NCBI GenBank assembly: GCA_017645785.1
Contig: JAGCNW010000027.1
Coordinates: forward strand, 62,001-126,000
DNA length: 64,000 nt
Direction: 5' to 3'
Source: Treponema sp.
Lineage (GTDB): Bacteria > Spirochaetota > Spirochaetia > Treponematales > Treponemataceae
Shown here: positions 48,591 to 55,713 of the stretch, piece after piece
Numbering within the stretch: position 1 is the stretch's first letter
Layout: the number at the start of each line of letters is the position of its first letter
Translations under genes and position numbers: made by a program
Notes under the pieces: model-generated
Seen by the model: the letters and a program-made list of their open reading frames with translations, nothing else
Told to the model about the DNA's origin: nothing
The model's database searches: none

Positions 48591-48619
48591 TTGCGCATTC
48601 CGCAAAAATTTAATAAAAT
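48591..48619 (+). promoter_or_regulatory. Promoter of putP
   Basis: TTGCGC 48591-48596, 17-nt spacer, TAAAAT 48614-48619; AAAGGAG before the ATG at 48653. Confidence 0.65.
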
Positions 48620-48652
48620 AAAATATCTTCAATAAAGTTAAAGGAGAAAAAA

Positions 48653-50167
48653 ATGGATTCGGTTACAATCGCAAAATTGTTGGCGTTTGTCATTTACCTT
48701 GCGGCGATGGTCTTTGTAGGACTTTCGAGCGCGAGCAAAAACAACAATGCCTCGGACTTTTTCTTGGGCGGCAGAAAGCTTGGCCCCTGGTTCACCGCTC
48801 TTAGCGCGGAGGCTTCGGATTCCAGCGCATGGCTTTTGATGGGCTTGCCCGGACTTTGCTACCTTGGCGGATTCAAGGAAACTTTTTGGACCGCGCTCGG
48901 CTTGATTTTGGGAACATACCTCAGCTGGCTTTTTGTGGCCAAGGCTTTGAGAAAGTGTTCAATCGCTTTTGGCGACTCAATCACGATTCCGGAATTTTTG
49001 ACCAACCGCTTTAAGGACAAGAGCCGCGTGCTTTCTGTTGTGTCGGTTGTCTTCATCGTTTTGTTCTTTACAATTTACGTTGCCAGCGGCTTTGTCGCTT
49101 GCGCCAAATTGTTCAACTCTGTCTTTGGACTTCCCTACAACGCGGGCCTTGCGATTGGCCTTGTCGTGATTTTGTCGTACACGATTATGGGCGGCTACCT
49201 TGCCGTTTGCACGACGGACTTCATTCAGGGAACTTTGATTTTTGTGGCCTTTGTCGTTTCTTCCATCTTGATAATCGTCAGCTTGGGCGGAGCGGGAAGC
49301 GCCGTCGGCCAGGCGCAGAGCTTTATGGGAAAGGCGCTCAACGGAGAGCTTGGCGAGGAATTGCTCAACAAGTTCACGGCCAACAAAAATTTCAGCTTGA
49401 CTTCTATCGTAAGCGCGATGGCCTGGGGCTTGGGCTATTTTGGAATGCCACACGTAATCGTGCGCTTTATGGGAATTCGTTCCAACAAGGAAGTGACGAC
49501 AGCGCGCCGCGTCGGCATCACTTGGATGATCGTTTCTTACATCGGAACGTTCATCATCGGAACTTTGGGAACCGCTTACTTGCTCCCCAACGTTTTGTCG
49601 GGCGGAGCGGCGGAAACCGTTTTCAGCGTCACAATGATGAAAATGTATCCTGCCTTTATCGCCGGACTTTTCTTGTGCGCGATTTTGGCCGCTTCAATGA
49701 GCACTGCCGACAGCCAGCTTTTGGTCGCCTCAAGCGCCGTAAGCCAGGACATTTTCAAGGGCCTCATCAATCCCAACGCCGACGAAAAGACTGTTCTTAA
49801 AATCAGCCGCGTAACGGTTTTCTTGATCGCTGCCGTAGCCTTTGTCCTTTCGCTTGACCAGACAAGCACAATCTTTGGTTTGGTAAGCTACGCTTGGGCG
49901 GGCTTTGGCGGAAGCTTTGGCCCCCTGATCTTGCTGGCTCTTTACTGGCGCGGAATCACAAACAAGGGCGCGATCGCAGGCCTCGTTGTCGGCGGCGTGA
50001 CTGTCGTGGCTTGGCACAATTTGCATGGCGGAATTTTTGACATCTACGAAATTCTTCCGGCCTTTGTCTTTAACTTGATTGTCGCCATCGTAGTCAGCTT
50101 CTTTGACAAGAACAAGGACGCCCAGATGCTCGCCGAATTTGACAACTACAAGAAAATGGCTGACTAA
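48653..50167 (+). CDS. putP: Sodium/proline symporter
   Basis: 504 aa, matching PutP length. 13 membrane segments of the SSSF family. FFLGGRKLGPWFTALSAEASDSSAWLLMGLPG at residues 35-66 holds the Na+/proline residues of TM2; YTIMGGYLAVCTTDFIQG near 180 and ADSQLLVASSAVSQDIFKG near 350 (SSSF signature, Na2-site Ser pair) confirm. Imports proline as amino acid or osmolyte. The GNAT gene begins 3 nt after its stop. Confidence 0.93.
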   Translation: MDSVTIAKLLAFVIYLAAMVFVGLSSASKNNNASDFFLGGRKLGPWFTALSAEASDSSAWLLMGLPGLCYLGGFKETFWTALGLILGTYLSWLFVAKALRKCSIAFGDSITIPEFLTNRFKDKSRVLSVVSVVFIVLFFTIYVASGFVACAKLFNSVFGLPYNAGLAIGLVVILSYTIMGGYLAVCTTDFIQGTLIFVAFVVSSILIIVSLGGAGSAVGQAQSFMGKALNGELGEELLNKFTANKNFSLTSIVSAMAWGLGYFGMPHVIVRFMGIRSNKEVTTARRVGITWMIVSYIGTFIIGTLGTAYLLPNVLSGGAAETVFSVTMMKMYPAFIAGLFLCAILAASMSTADSQLLVASSAVSQDIFKGLINPNADEKTVLKISRVTVFLIAAVAFVLSLDQTSTIFGLVSYAWAGFGGSFGPLILLALYWRGITNKGAIAGLVVGGVTVVAWHNLHGGIFDIYEILPAFVFNLIVAIVVSFFDKNKDAQMLAEFDNYKKMAD

Positions 50168-50170
50168 AAA

Positions 50171-51343
50171 ATGCCAGTCATTATAAAGCCTCTTCTTCCT
50201 GAACAGGGGGAGGAGGCCCTTTTATTTTTACAGCCTTACGAATCTGAATGCGTGAACCTTGCCTCGGAAATTTTGCGGGGCGGAACGGATTGCTGGTGTA
50301 TTTTTTATGCTGAACGGTTGCAAGCCCAAGACTCGCGCGGCCAAAAGATTGCCGGGTCGAGCCCGGCAATGACAGACGACGCAATGTCATTGACAGTCCG
50401 CGTGAGCGGACCTGTGAATAATTTCCTTGACAAAACGGAGCGCAGCGACGTATTCCCGCGCTCCGACAACCTGTCATTCCCGCGCTCCGACGCGGGAATC
50501 TTTCAGGACCAAAAACTCGCCGGCCTCATCGCCCTGCGAAAAAAGCGCTCGCTATTCTTTTGCCTGCCCTTTGCCAAATACAAAAGCGCCTTTGACAAAA
50601 AAGTTTGCAGCGAGGCGCAGCGTCCCTTGATGGAATTTTTTGAATCCAACGAGCCTTTTTGCATCAACGGAGAAGCGGCCGGCGCCGTCTTTTTGCGCAA
50701 CATCCTAAAGAACAAAAAAACGTCGATGCGCCCCAGCGTGACCAACAAGTATTATTTAATGGCTCGCGACTCCCTGTCATTGACAGTCCGCGTGAGCGGA
50801 CCTGTGAATAATTTCCTTGACAAAACGGAGCGCAGCGACGTATTCCCGCGCTCTGACGCGGGAATCTTTCAGGACCAAAAGATTGCCGGGTCAAACCCGG
50901 CAATGACAAATTGCGGCTTGCGCGTAATGCAAGCGACAGCCGCGGACTGCGACCTCCTGCTTCCCCTTGAGCTGGGCTACCAGCGCGAGGAAGTCGTTCC
51001 CGACTCCTTTGACATAAGCGACGCGGCGCTTGCGGCGGCCTTTAAGCATGAGCTTGACCAAGGCCTCACCTTCGCGCTTTTTGACGGCGACCGTCCAATC
51101 GCAAAAGCCCGCGTCTCCGCAAGCGGCCGGCGCTACTGCATGATAGGCGGCGTGTACACCGTTCCCCAAGAAAGAAAAAAAGGCCGCGCCGCGCTTTTGG
51201 TCAGCCAAATAATCAAGCGCTCGCAGGCCCACGGCGTCAACAACTTTTGCCTCTACGCCAAACAAGAAAACGCCGCCGCCCTTGCGCTCTACAAGTCGCT
51301 GGGCTTTGTTCCGCGCGGCGAGTATTTGTTGGTGTATTATTGA
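50171..51343 (+). CDS. GNAT acetyltransferase interrupted in frame by two palindromic repeat elements
   Basis: 390 aa, no Shine-Dalgarno, 3 nt after putP, so coupled. The C-terminal 130 residues are a GNAT domain: GLRVMQATAADCDLLLPLELGYQREE, CMIGGVYTVPQERKKGRAALLVSQII (acetyl-CoA loop RKKGRA), ENAAALALYKSLGFVPRGEYLLVYY. The N-terminal half resembles the extra domain found in two-part GNATs (PLLPEQGEEALLFL, FFCLPFAKYKSAF). Residues about 58-116 and 202-246 instead encode repeat-derived peptide, both containing VRVSGPVNNFLDKTERSDVF and GIFQDQK. The frame survives both insertions. They fall between domains, so the enzyme could still fold. Confidence 0.8.
   Translation: MPVIIKPLLPEQGEEALLFLQPYESECVNLASEILRGGTDCWCIFYAERLQAQDSRGQKIAGSSPAMTDDAMSLTVRVSGPVNNFLDKTERSDVFPRSDNLSFPRSDAGIFQDQKLAGLIALRKKRSLFFCLPFAKYKSAFDKKVCSEAQRPLMEFFESNEPFCINGEAAGAVFLRNILKNKKTSMRPSVTNKYYLMARDSLSLTVRVSGPVNNFLDKTERSDVFPRSDAGIFQDQKIAGSNPAMTNCGLRVMQATAADCDLLLPLELGYQREEVVPDSFDISDAALAAAFKHELDQGLTFALFDGDRPIAKARVSASGRRYCMIGGVYTVPQERKKGRAALLVSQIIKRSQAHGVNNFCLYAKQENAAALALYKSLGFVPRGEYLLVYY
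50343..50513 (+). repeat. Palindromic repeat element, rearranged copy, in frame in the GNAT gene
   Basis: Begins with a tail fragment: hairpin ATTGCCGGG-TCGAG-CCCGGCAAT at 50348-50370 followed by GACA. From 50385 (TGTCATTG) it matches copy 2 almost base for base for 82 nt, then has a 24-nt internal duplication that repeats ATTCCCGCGCTCCGAC, and ends truncated after CAGGACCAAAA near 50513. Confidence 0.85.
50775..50908 (+). repeat. Palindromic repeat element, complete copy, in frame in the GNAT gene
   Basis: 134 bp bounded by inverted ends TGTCATTG (50775-50782) and CAATGACA (50901-50908). Three internal hairpins: GTCCGC-GTGA-GCGGAC, ATTCCCGCG-CTCTGA-CGCGGGAAT and ATTGCCGGG-TCAAA-CCCGGCAAT. 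It is 390 bp (130 codons) after copy 1, so both are translated in the same frame. It encodes no transposase and behaves like a MITE or RPE-type insertion. Confidence 0.85.
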
Positions 51344-51346
51344 AGC

Positions 51347-51844
51347 TTATTGTTTTGTATATACAGCTTGGGTATTTTTGACAGTTCTTATTTTATCTTT
51401 TGTCGAATTGATTTGTACGCCGGCGGCAAATGTGTCAATGCTTGCGCCCTCTCCATATCCTCTGTCATAACCAATCGGAAATATTATTGTAATTTCTTTT
51501 GTCGTGTTGTCATAAGTGGCATGACCTCCGTCAAGCAAGGACTTGTTCAGTTTGTTCATATAAGCGTCTATTTCAGATTGGCTTTTTGACGAAAGGTCGT
51601 ATGACATTACATCAGTCATATCGCCTTTGTAATTTGAATTTATTACAATCGTTACTCGTTCTGTCGAGCCAAAATCGCAAACCCACGTTCCGATTAAATC
51701 CGCTTTGTTAGAAATAGACTGCCATTCGCTTGTACTTGGCGGAATGTATGGAATAAAATTCGAATCGCTTGAATTTGAACATCCGATAAAAGCAATCGAT
51801 AAAAGCACGGTTGCAACTAACGTAAATTTTCTAAAAAATTTCAT
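51347..51844 (-). CDS. Small lipoprotein, unknown function
   Basis: 165 aa. AAGGAGGAA 6 nt before the ATG. Signal with lipobox AFIGC (Cys21), then SNSSDSN. The mature part has LIGTWVCDFGSTERVTIVINSNYKG, a lipocalin-like (DUF4923/lipocalin_4 style) opening, and later TKEITIIFPIGYDRG. Probably a beta-barrel lipoprotein at the periplasmic face or surface. Divergent from the XRE regulator, sharing the 51888/51948 inverted repeat. Convergent with the GNAT gene, 3 nt apart. Confidence 0.75.
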   Translation of the reverse strand: MKFFRKFTLVATVLLSIAFIGCSNSSDSNFIPYIPPSTSEWQSISNKADLIGTWVCDFGSTERVTIVINSNYKGDMTDVMSYDLSSKSQSEIDAYMNKLNKSLLDGGHATYDNTTKEITIIFPIGYDRGYGEGASIDTFAAGVQINSTKDKIRTVKNTQAVYTKQ

Positions 51845-51887
51845 AAATTTTCCTCCTTTTTTTTATCCGCCAATGGCGATATATATT

Positions 51888-51957
51888 ACCACTCTATTAA
51901 ACTTTTGCATAAAAGTCAATCTATTGGTGTAATAATAATATCTGCTGATAGAGTGGT
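51888..51957. promoter_or_regulatory. Spaced inverted repeat, probable XRE operator
   Basis: ACCACTCTAT at 51888-51897 and its exact complement ATAGAGTGGT at 51948-51957, 50 nt apart, one beside each divergent gene. The AT-rich middle contains TTGCAT 51905-51910 and TAATAATAAT near 51930, plausible promoter elements toward the XRE gene. Confidence 0.5.
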
Positions 51958-51965
51958 GAAATTTT

Positions 51966-52286
51966 ATGGAAGGCATCGAAGTTAGAAAATTATTCGCCGA
52001 AAATTTAAAAACGTTTCGCAAGCAAAAAGGGCTTTCGCAGCTAAAATTGGCCAACGAAATGCAAATGGCTTTTACTTTTATAAACGACATAGAAAATTGC
52101 AAAAAGTGGGTTTCGCCCGAAACGATCGCTCGTTTGGCCACTTTTTTTGACGTTCCGCCGGCCGCTTTTTTTGCGTCCAAAAAAGACGCGTCGTTCGCTT
52201 CCGTCCGCAAAATCGATTTTTTCGCCAAGACAATTTCGGAGGAAGTTTCAAAAACGATTTTAAAGGCCGCGGAACGGTTCAAATAA
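51966..52286 (+). CDS. XRE family HTH regulator
   Basis: 106 aa. Residues 8-66 form a helix-turn-helix: LFAENLKTFRKQKGLSQLKLANEMQMAFTFINDIENCKKWVSPETIARLATFFDVPPAAFF (in parts: KGLSQLKLANEM, FINDIENCKKWVS). The C-terminus is a short helix with Ser/Lys. The ATG has no strong ribosome site. Likely represses itself and the adjacent lipoprotein gene through the paired inverted repeat. Confidence 0.85.
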   Translation: MEGIEVRKLFAENLKTFRKQKGLSQLKLANEMQMAFTFINDIENCKKWVSPETIARLATFFDVPPAAFFASKKDASFASVRKIDFFAKTISEEVSKTILKAAERFK

Positions 52287-52340
52287 AATTTTCAACATTT
52301 CATAACTTTCATCATTCTCAAGACCGCGCAAAAAAATCTC

Positions 52341-52369
52341 TTGCAAAAGCTTTCAACTTGGCGCATAAT
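52341..52369 (+). promoter_or_regulatory. Promoter of the 53-aa gene and nhaC
   Basis: TTGCAA 52341-52346, 17-nt spacer, CATAAT 52364-52369, about 60 nt of leader. Confidence 0.55.
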
Positions 52370-52436
52370 GTTTAAAGGAACGCTGGCCTTGCGAATGCGG
52401 GCTTTGCATGTTCCTCAAATCAAAAAAGGAGCGCTT

Positions 52437-52598
52437 ATGACAAACCAAGAAGCTGTAAAAGTTCTTAAGGAACTAAAAACGTATTGTTCGGCCGACGCGC
52501 TGGACGCGGTTCATTATTCAATCGCTGTGATCGAGCATTTGGAAAAGGCTGGGGTGACAAAGCCCTTGGAAGCCGACCTTTCAAAGGCAGCCAACTAG
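52437..52598 (+). CDS. Small protein upstream of NhaC
   Basis: 53 aa, clear AAAGGAGCGC before the ATG at 52437. All-helical, no membrane segment: TNQEAVKVLKELKTYCSADALDAVHYSIAVIEHLEKAGV. No family recognised. Stop is 9 nt before nhaC, so it is cotranscribed and may be an accessory or regulatory peptide for the antiporter. Confidence 0.65.
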   Translation: MTNQEAVKVLKELKTYCSADALDAVHYSIAVIEHLEKAGVTKPLEADLSKAAN

Positions 52599-52607
52599 GA
52601 GGACGGG

Positions 52608-54161
52608 ATGGAAGCAAGTTTTGGATTTTTGTCGTTGGTTCCGGCCATCGTCGCCATTTTGTTGGCTTTGCTAACTAAGGAAGTTTATTCTTCTTTGTTC
52701 ATCGGCGTTCTTATTGGCGGAGCGTTTTTTGCCACGGGAACTGCCGCGGGCTTTACCGGTTTTTTCAACCACATTTTTAAGGACGGAATGATCGCCCAGC
52801 TTAGCGACAGTTGGAACGTCGGCATTCTGGTTTTTCTTGTCGTATTGGGAACGATGGTCGCGCTTATGAACAAGGCCGGCGGCTCCCAGGCTTTTGGCGA
52901 ATGGGCAAAAAAGCGCATCAAGAGCAAGGCCGGCGCGCAAATCGCCACAATCTTTTTGGGAATCCTGATTTTCATCGACGACTACTTTAACTGCCTTACA
53001 GTCGGCTCGGTCATGAAGCCGGTCACAGACAAGTACAAAGTTTCGCGCGCCAAGTTGGCATATTTGATTGACGCCACCGCCGCGCCGATTTGCATCATCG
53101 CTCCGATAAGCTCTTGGGCCGCCGCGGTCTCCGGCTTTGTAAGCGAGGGCGAGAACGGAATCGCGCTTTTCTGCAAGGCCATTCCATTCAACTTTTACGC
53201 TTTCTTTACAATCGCGATGACGCTTTTCTTGGCCGCCCGCAATTTTGAGTTTGGACCGATGGCCAAGGCCGAAAAAGAAATGGAAGACAAGTCCGAAAAA
53301 GAATACGAGGAGTCCGAAAACCCCAAGGCTTCGGTCATCGACTTGGTTTTGCCGATCGCGGCTTTGATCGTTTTCTGCGTTTTGGGAATGATTTACACCG
53401 GAAACTTCTTTGCCGCCCAAGTTGCCGGCGAGGCCGAAGGAGAGATGGTGGCCAATCCCGCTTACCTTAACTTTGTCGAAGCCTTTGCCGCAAGCGACGC
53501 TTCGGTTGGTTTGGTGCTCGGTTCCTTTGCCGCGCTTGTGATTACGGTTGTCTTCTACCTTTGCAGAAGGATCATTTCGTTCAAGTCGATAATGTCTTGC
53601 CTGCCCGACGGCTTTAAGGCTATGGTTCCCGCGATTTTAATTCTTACGCTTGCCTGGACCCTTAAGTCTATGACCGACTCGCTTGGCGCCAAAGAATATG
53701 TCGCCGGCCTTGTCGGCGGAAGCGCCCAGGGATTAAAGAACATGCTGCCCGCGATTATCTTTGCAATCGCTTGCGGCCTTGCCTTTGCCACCGGAACTTC
53801 TTGGGGAACCTTTGGCATTTTGATTCCGATTTGCATCGCGGCTTTCCCTGTCGCCTCAGACCCGATAAGAATCATCAGCATTTCTGCTTGTATGGCCGGA
53901 GCCGTTTGCGGAGACCACATCTCGCCAATCAGCGACACAACGATTATGGCCAGCGCCGGCGCCAACTGCGACCACGTAAAGCACGTTTCAACGCAGCTTC
54001 CCTACGCGCTTTTGGTAGCCGCCGTCTCGTTCGTCACCTACATTGTGGCGGGCTTTACGCAAGGCTTGGGAATTGTCGCAAGCGGAATCATTTCTTGGGT
54101 AATTGGTCTTGCGGCTTTGTTCGCGACGCTGTTGTACTTTAAAAAGAAAGCGGCAAACTAA
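52608..54161 (+). CDS. NhaC family Na+/H+ antiporter
   Basis: 517 aa, about 12 membrane segments. Start after GGAGGACGGG. Family motifs: LTKEVYSSLFIGVLIGGAFF near residue 23, WNVGILVFLVVLGTMVALMNKAGG near 68, IFIDDYFNCLTVGSVMKPVTDK near 122 (conserved Asp pair), ISSWAAAVSGF near 165, GTSWGTFGILIPIC near 395 and CGDHISPISDTTIMASAG near 430. A charged loop (AKAEKEMEDKSEKEYEESENP) splits the halves. Sodium extrusion or amino-acid-linked exchange. Confidence 0.92.
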   Translation: MEASFGFLSLVPAIVAILLALLTKEVYSSLFIGVLIGGAFFATGTAAGFTGFFNHIFKDGMIAQLSDSWNVGILVFLVVLGTMVALMNKAGGSQAFGEWAKKRIKSKAGAQIATIFLGILIFIDDYFNCLTVGSVMKPVTDKYKVSRAKLAYLIDATAAPICIIAPISSWAAAVSGFVSEGENGIALFCKAIPFNFYAFFTIAMTLFLAARNFEFGPMAKAEKEMEDKSEKEYEESENPKASVIDLVLPIAALIVFCVLGMIYTGNFFAAQVAGEAEGEMVANPAYLNFVEAFAASDASVGLVLGSFAALVITVVFYLCRRIISFKSIMSCLPDGFKAMVPAILILTLAWTLKSMTDSLGAKEYVAGLVGGSAQGLKNMLPAIIFAIACGLAFATGTSWGTFGILIPICIAAFPVASDPIRIISISACMAGAVCGDHISPISDTTIMASAGANCDHVKHVSTQLPYALLVAAVSFVTYIVAGFTQGLGIVASGIISWVIGLAALFATLLYFKKKAAN

Positions 54162-54167
54162 GAGCGA

Positions 54168-55409
54168 TTAGTCCGCGATAGAAAAGTCGATCGCTTGTCC
54201 GTCAAGCGCGCTTAAACGGCCTTTGAGATTTTTGCTGGCGTAAGCTTTGCCGCTTGCGTCAACCAAAACGCAATCAAAGTCGCCGGCAAGCGCGCTTTTT
54301 TTTATCTCAGGAATTTTTTCCATTCCCAAAACAAAAAGGCTTGTGCTAAGCGCGTCGGCTATCATGCTTGTTTTGCTTACAATAGTGACGCTGGCCAAGC
54401 CGCTGTCTGCGGGAAAGCCTGTGGCCGGGTCAAAGATGTGGCCGTAGATTTTTCCGTCCTGTTCAAAAAAGCGTTCGTAGGCGCCGCTTGTGACGACCGT
54501 GGCGTCTTGAGTTTTTAGCATAAAGCTGTTTTGGCCAGGTTTGTTAGGGTCGCGGATTGCGACGCTCCACAAAGAGCCGCCGGGCTTTTTTCCGTAGACG
54601 TAAACGTTTCCGCCAAGCGAAATCGCGGCGCGCTTTACGTCGTTTTCTTTTAATATGGCCACCAAGCAGTCAGCGGCGTAGCCTTTCGCTATCGCGCCGA
54701 GGTCAAGGCGGATGCCGCTTTTTGCAAATCGGACGCTTGGCGCGGCGGCGGGATTTTGGTCTTGTGAGCCGTTATCGATTGAGGCGGCACCTTCTTGGTC
54801 AGTGAAGCTTTTTGGTTCGCCGCTGGCGTTTTGGTCAATCAAAACATTTTGCCAGCCGACAAGTTTTTTGGCCGCGTCGATTTCTTCTTGGCTTGGAACG
54901 CGCGGCTCTTTGCCGAAGCCCCAAAGTTTTACCAGCGGGCCGACGGTTGGATCAAAGGCGCCGTCGGTCAATTGGGCGAAGTCCAGCGCGGTTTTTAGGA
55001 CTACGAAAAAATCTTGGCTTACCGCGACGGGCATGTCGGCGGCGTCTTGGTTAACGCGCGAAATCTCCGACGCGTCCGAGTAGTTGTTGAAAATGTCGTT
55101 GAGTTCGCGAAGGCGGGAAAAAAGTTTTGCGTAAAGGTCCGCGCTTCCCGCTTCGTAAAGGTTTATGGAACATACCGTTCCAAATGTGTATTGCGTTTGC
55201 GGGGGCAGGGGCCTTTTGCACGAGGCGAGAAAAATTGCGCAAGCCGTCGCCCCGATTAAGGTCTTGCGAACTTTTTTTGTTGCCGCCGCAGTTAGGGTCT
55301 TGCGAACTTTTTTTGTTGCCGCCGCAATTAGGGTCTTGCGAAAACTTTTATTAAAAAAAAATTGGGCGGCCGCCCAAAAAGAGCGCCGCCCCTTGTTGGC
55401 AGAATTCAT
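54168..55409 (-). CDS. apbE: FAD:protein FMN transferase (ApbE), unusual N-terminus
   Basis: About 413 aa if read from the ATG at 55409. Mature lipoprotein begins after lipobox IFLASC (near residue 64), family core: YTFGTVCSINLYE, LNDIFNNYSDASEISRVNQ, GAFDPTVGPLVKLWGF, IRLDLGAIAKGYAAD, AISLGGNVYVYG, HIFDPATGFPADSGLASVTIVS, ADALSTSLFVLG (Mg-binding Asp, catalytic Asp/His). Flavinylates exported proteins such as RnfG/NqrC. Upstream of the normal signal there are extra residues made by a 36-bp tandem repeat and, before that, a terminator hairpin. No ATG lies between the terminator and the lipobox; the start is therefore uncertain. Confidence 0.85.
   Translation of the reverse strand: MNSANKGRRSFWAAAQFFFNKSFRKTLIAAATKKVRKTLTAAATKKVRKTLIGATACAIFLASCKRPLPPQTQYTFGTVCSINLYEAGSADLYAKLFSRLRELNDIFNNYSDASEISRVNQDAADMPVAVSQDFFVVLKTALDFAQLTDGAFDPTVGPLVKLWGFGKEPRVPSQEEIDAAKKLVGWQNVLIDQNASGEPKSFTDQEGAASIDNGSQDQNPAAAPSVRFAKSGIRLDLGAIAKGYAADCLVAILKENDVKRAAISLGGNVYVYGKKPGGSLWSVAIRDPNKPGQNSFMLKTQDATVVTSGAYERFFEQDGKIYGHIFDPATGFPADSGLASVTIVSKTSMIADALSTSLFVLGMEKIPEIKKSALAGDFDCVLVDASGKAYASKNLKGRLSALDGQAIDFSIAD
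55253..55345 (-). repeat. 36-bp tandem repeat in the apbE leader
   Basis: About 2.6 copies of a 36-bp unit encoding RKTLxAAATKKV: one at about 55310-55345, one at about 55274-55309, a partial third leading into the signal peptide (RKTLIGAT). Unit length is a multiple of 3, so copy number changes would alter length, not frame. Confidence 0.75.
55353..55377 (-). terminator. Terminator after the small membrane protein, inside the apbE open frame
   Basis: On the reverse strand the 16-nt palindrome TTGGGCGGCCGCCCAA (55377-55362) is followed by nine T (55361-55353). Structure and U-run are those of a Rho-independent terminator. Confidence 0.7.
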
Positions 55410-55657
55410 TAGGCCAATACTGTAACTTCTTTGTTGATGATTACAGTAACCAAGTCGATGATCCAGAAAATGCAGGCTACGATTCCCACAAGGCGGTTGT
55501 AGCTCACAAGAACCAACGACGCAAGCTGAACGATTCCGATGATGATCGGAAGAAGGCTTCCGCTTGTAAGGCGGCGCAAGATTCCGTAGATGTCGCCGAT
55601 GATGACCAAGATGATTTTTACAATCCAATTCAATCCTGTCAAACCTGATTTTGCCAT
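55409..55657 (-). CDS. Small membrane protein of the TM2/YqaE size class
   Basis: 82 aa, AGGAGGAA 6 nt before the ATG at 55657. Two to three hydrophobic segments (WIVKIILVIIGDIYGILRRL, LLPIIIGIVQLASLVLVSYN, LVGIVACIFWIIDLVTVIIN), almost no soluble part, C-terminal KEVTVLA. Family not assigned. Its stop shares a base with the ATG at 55409 (TAATG), yet the hairpin at 55353-55377 should end its transcript. Confidence 0.75.
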   Translation of the reverse strand: MAKSGLTGLNWIVKIILVIIGDIYGILRRLTSGSLLPIIIGIVQLASLVLVSYNRLVGIVACIFWIIDLVTVIINKEVTVLA

Positions 55658-55713
55658 AAAATTCCTCCTAAGAATTTTTTATATTGATCGCCGCGGTTTT
55701 CGCGAGCTTTCAA

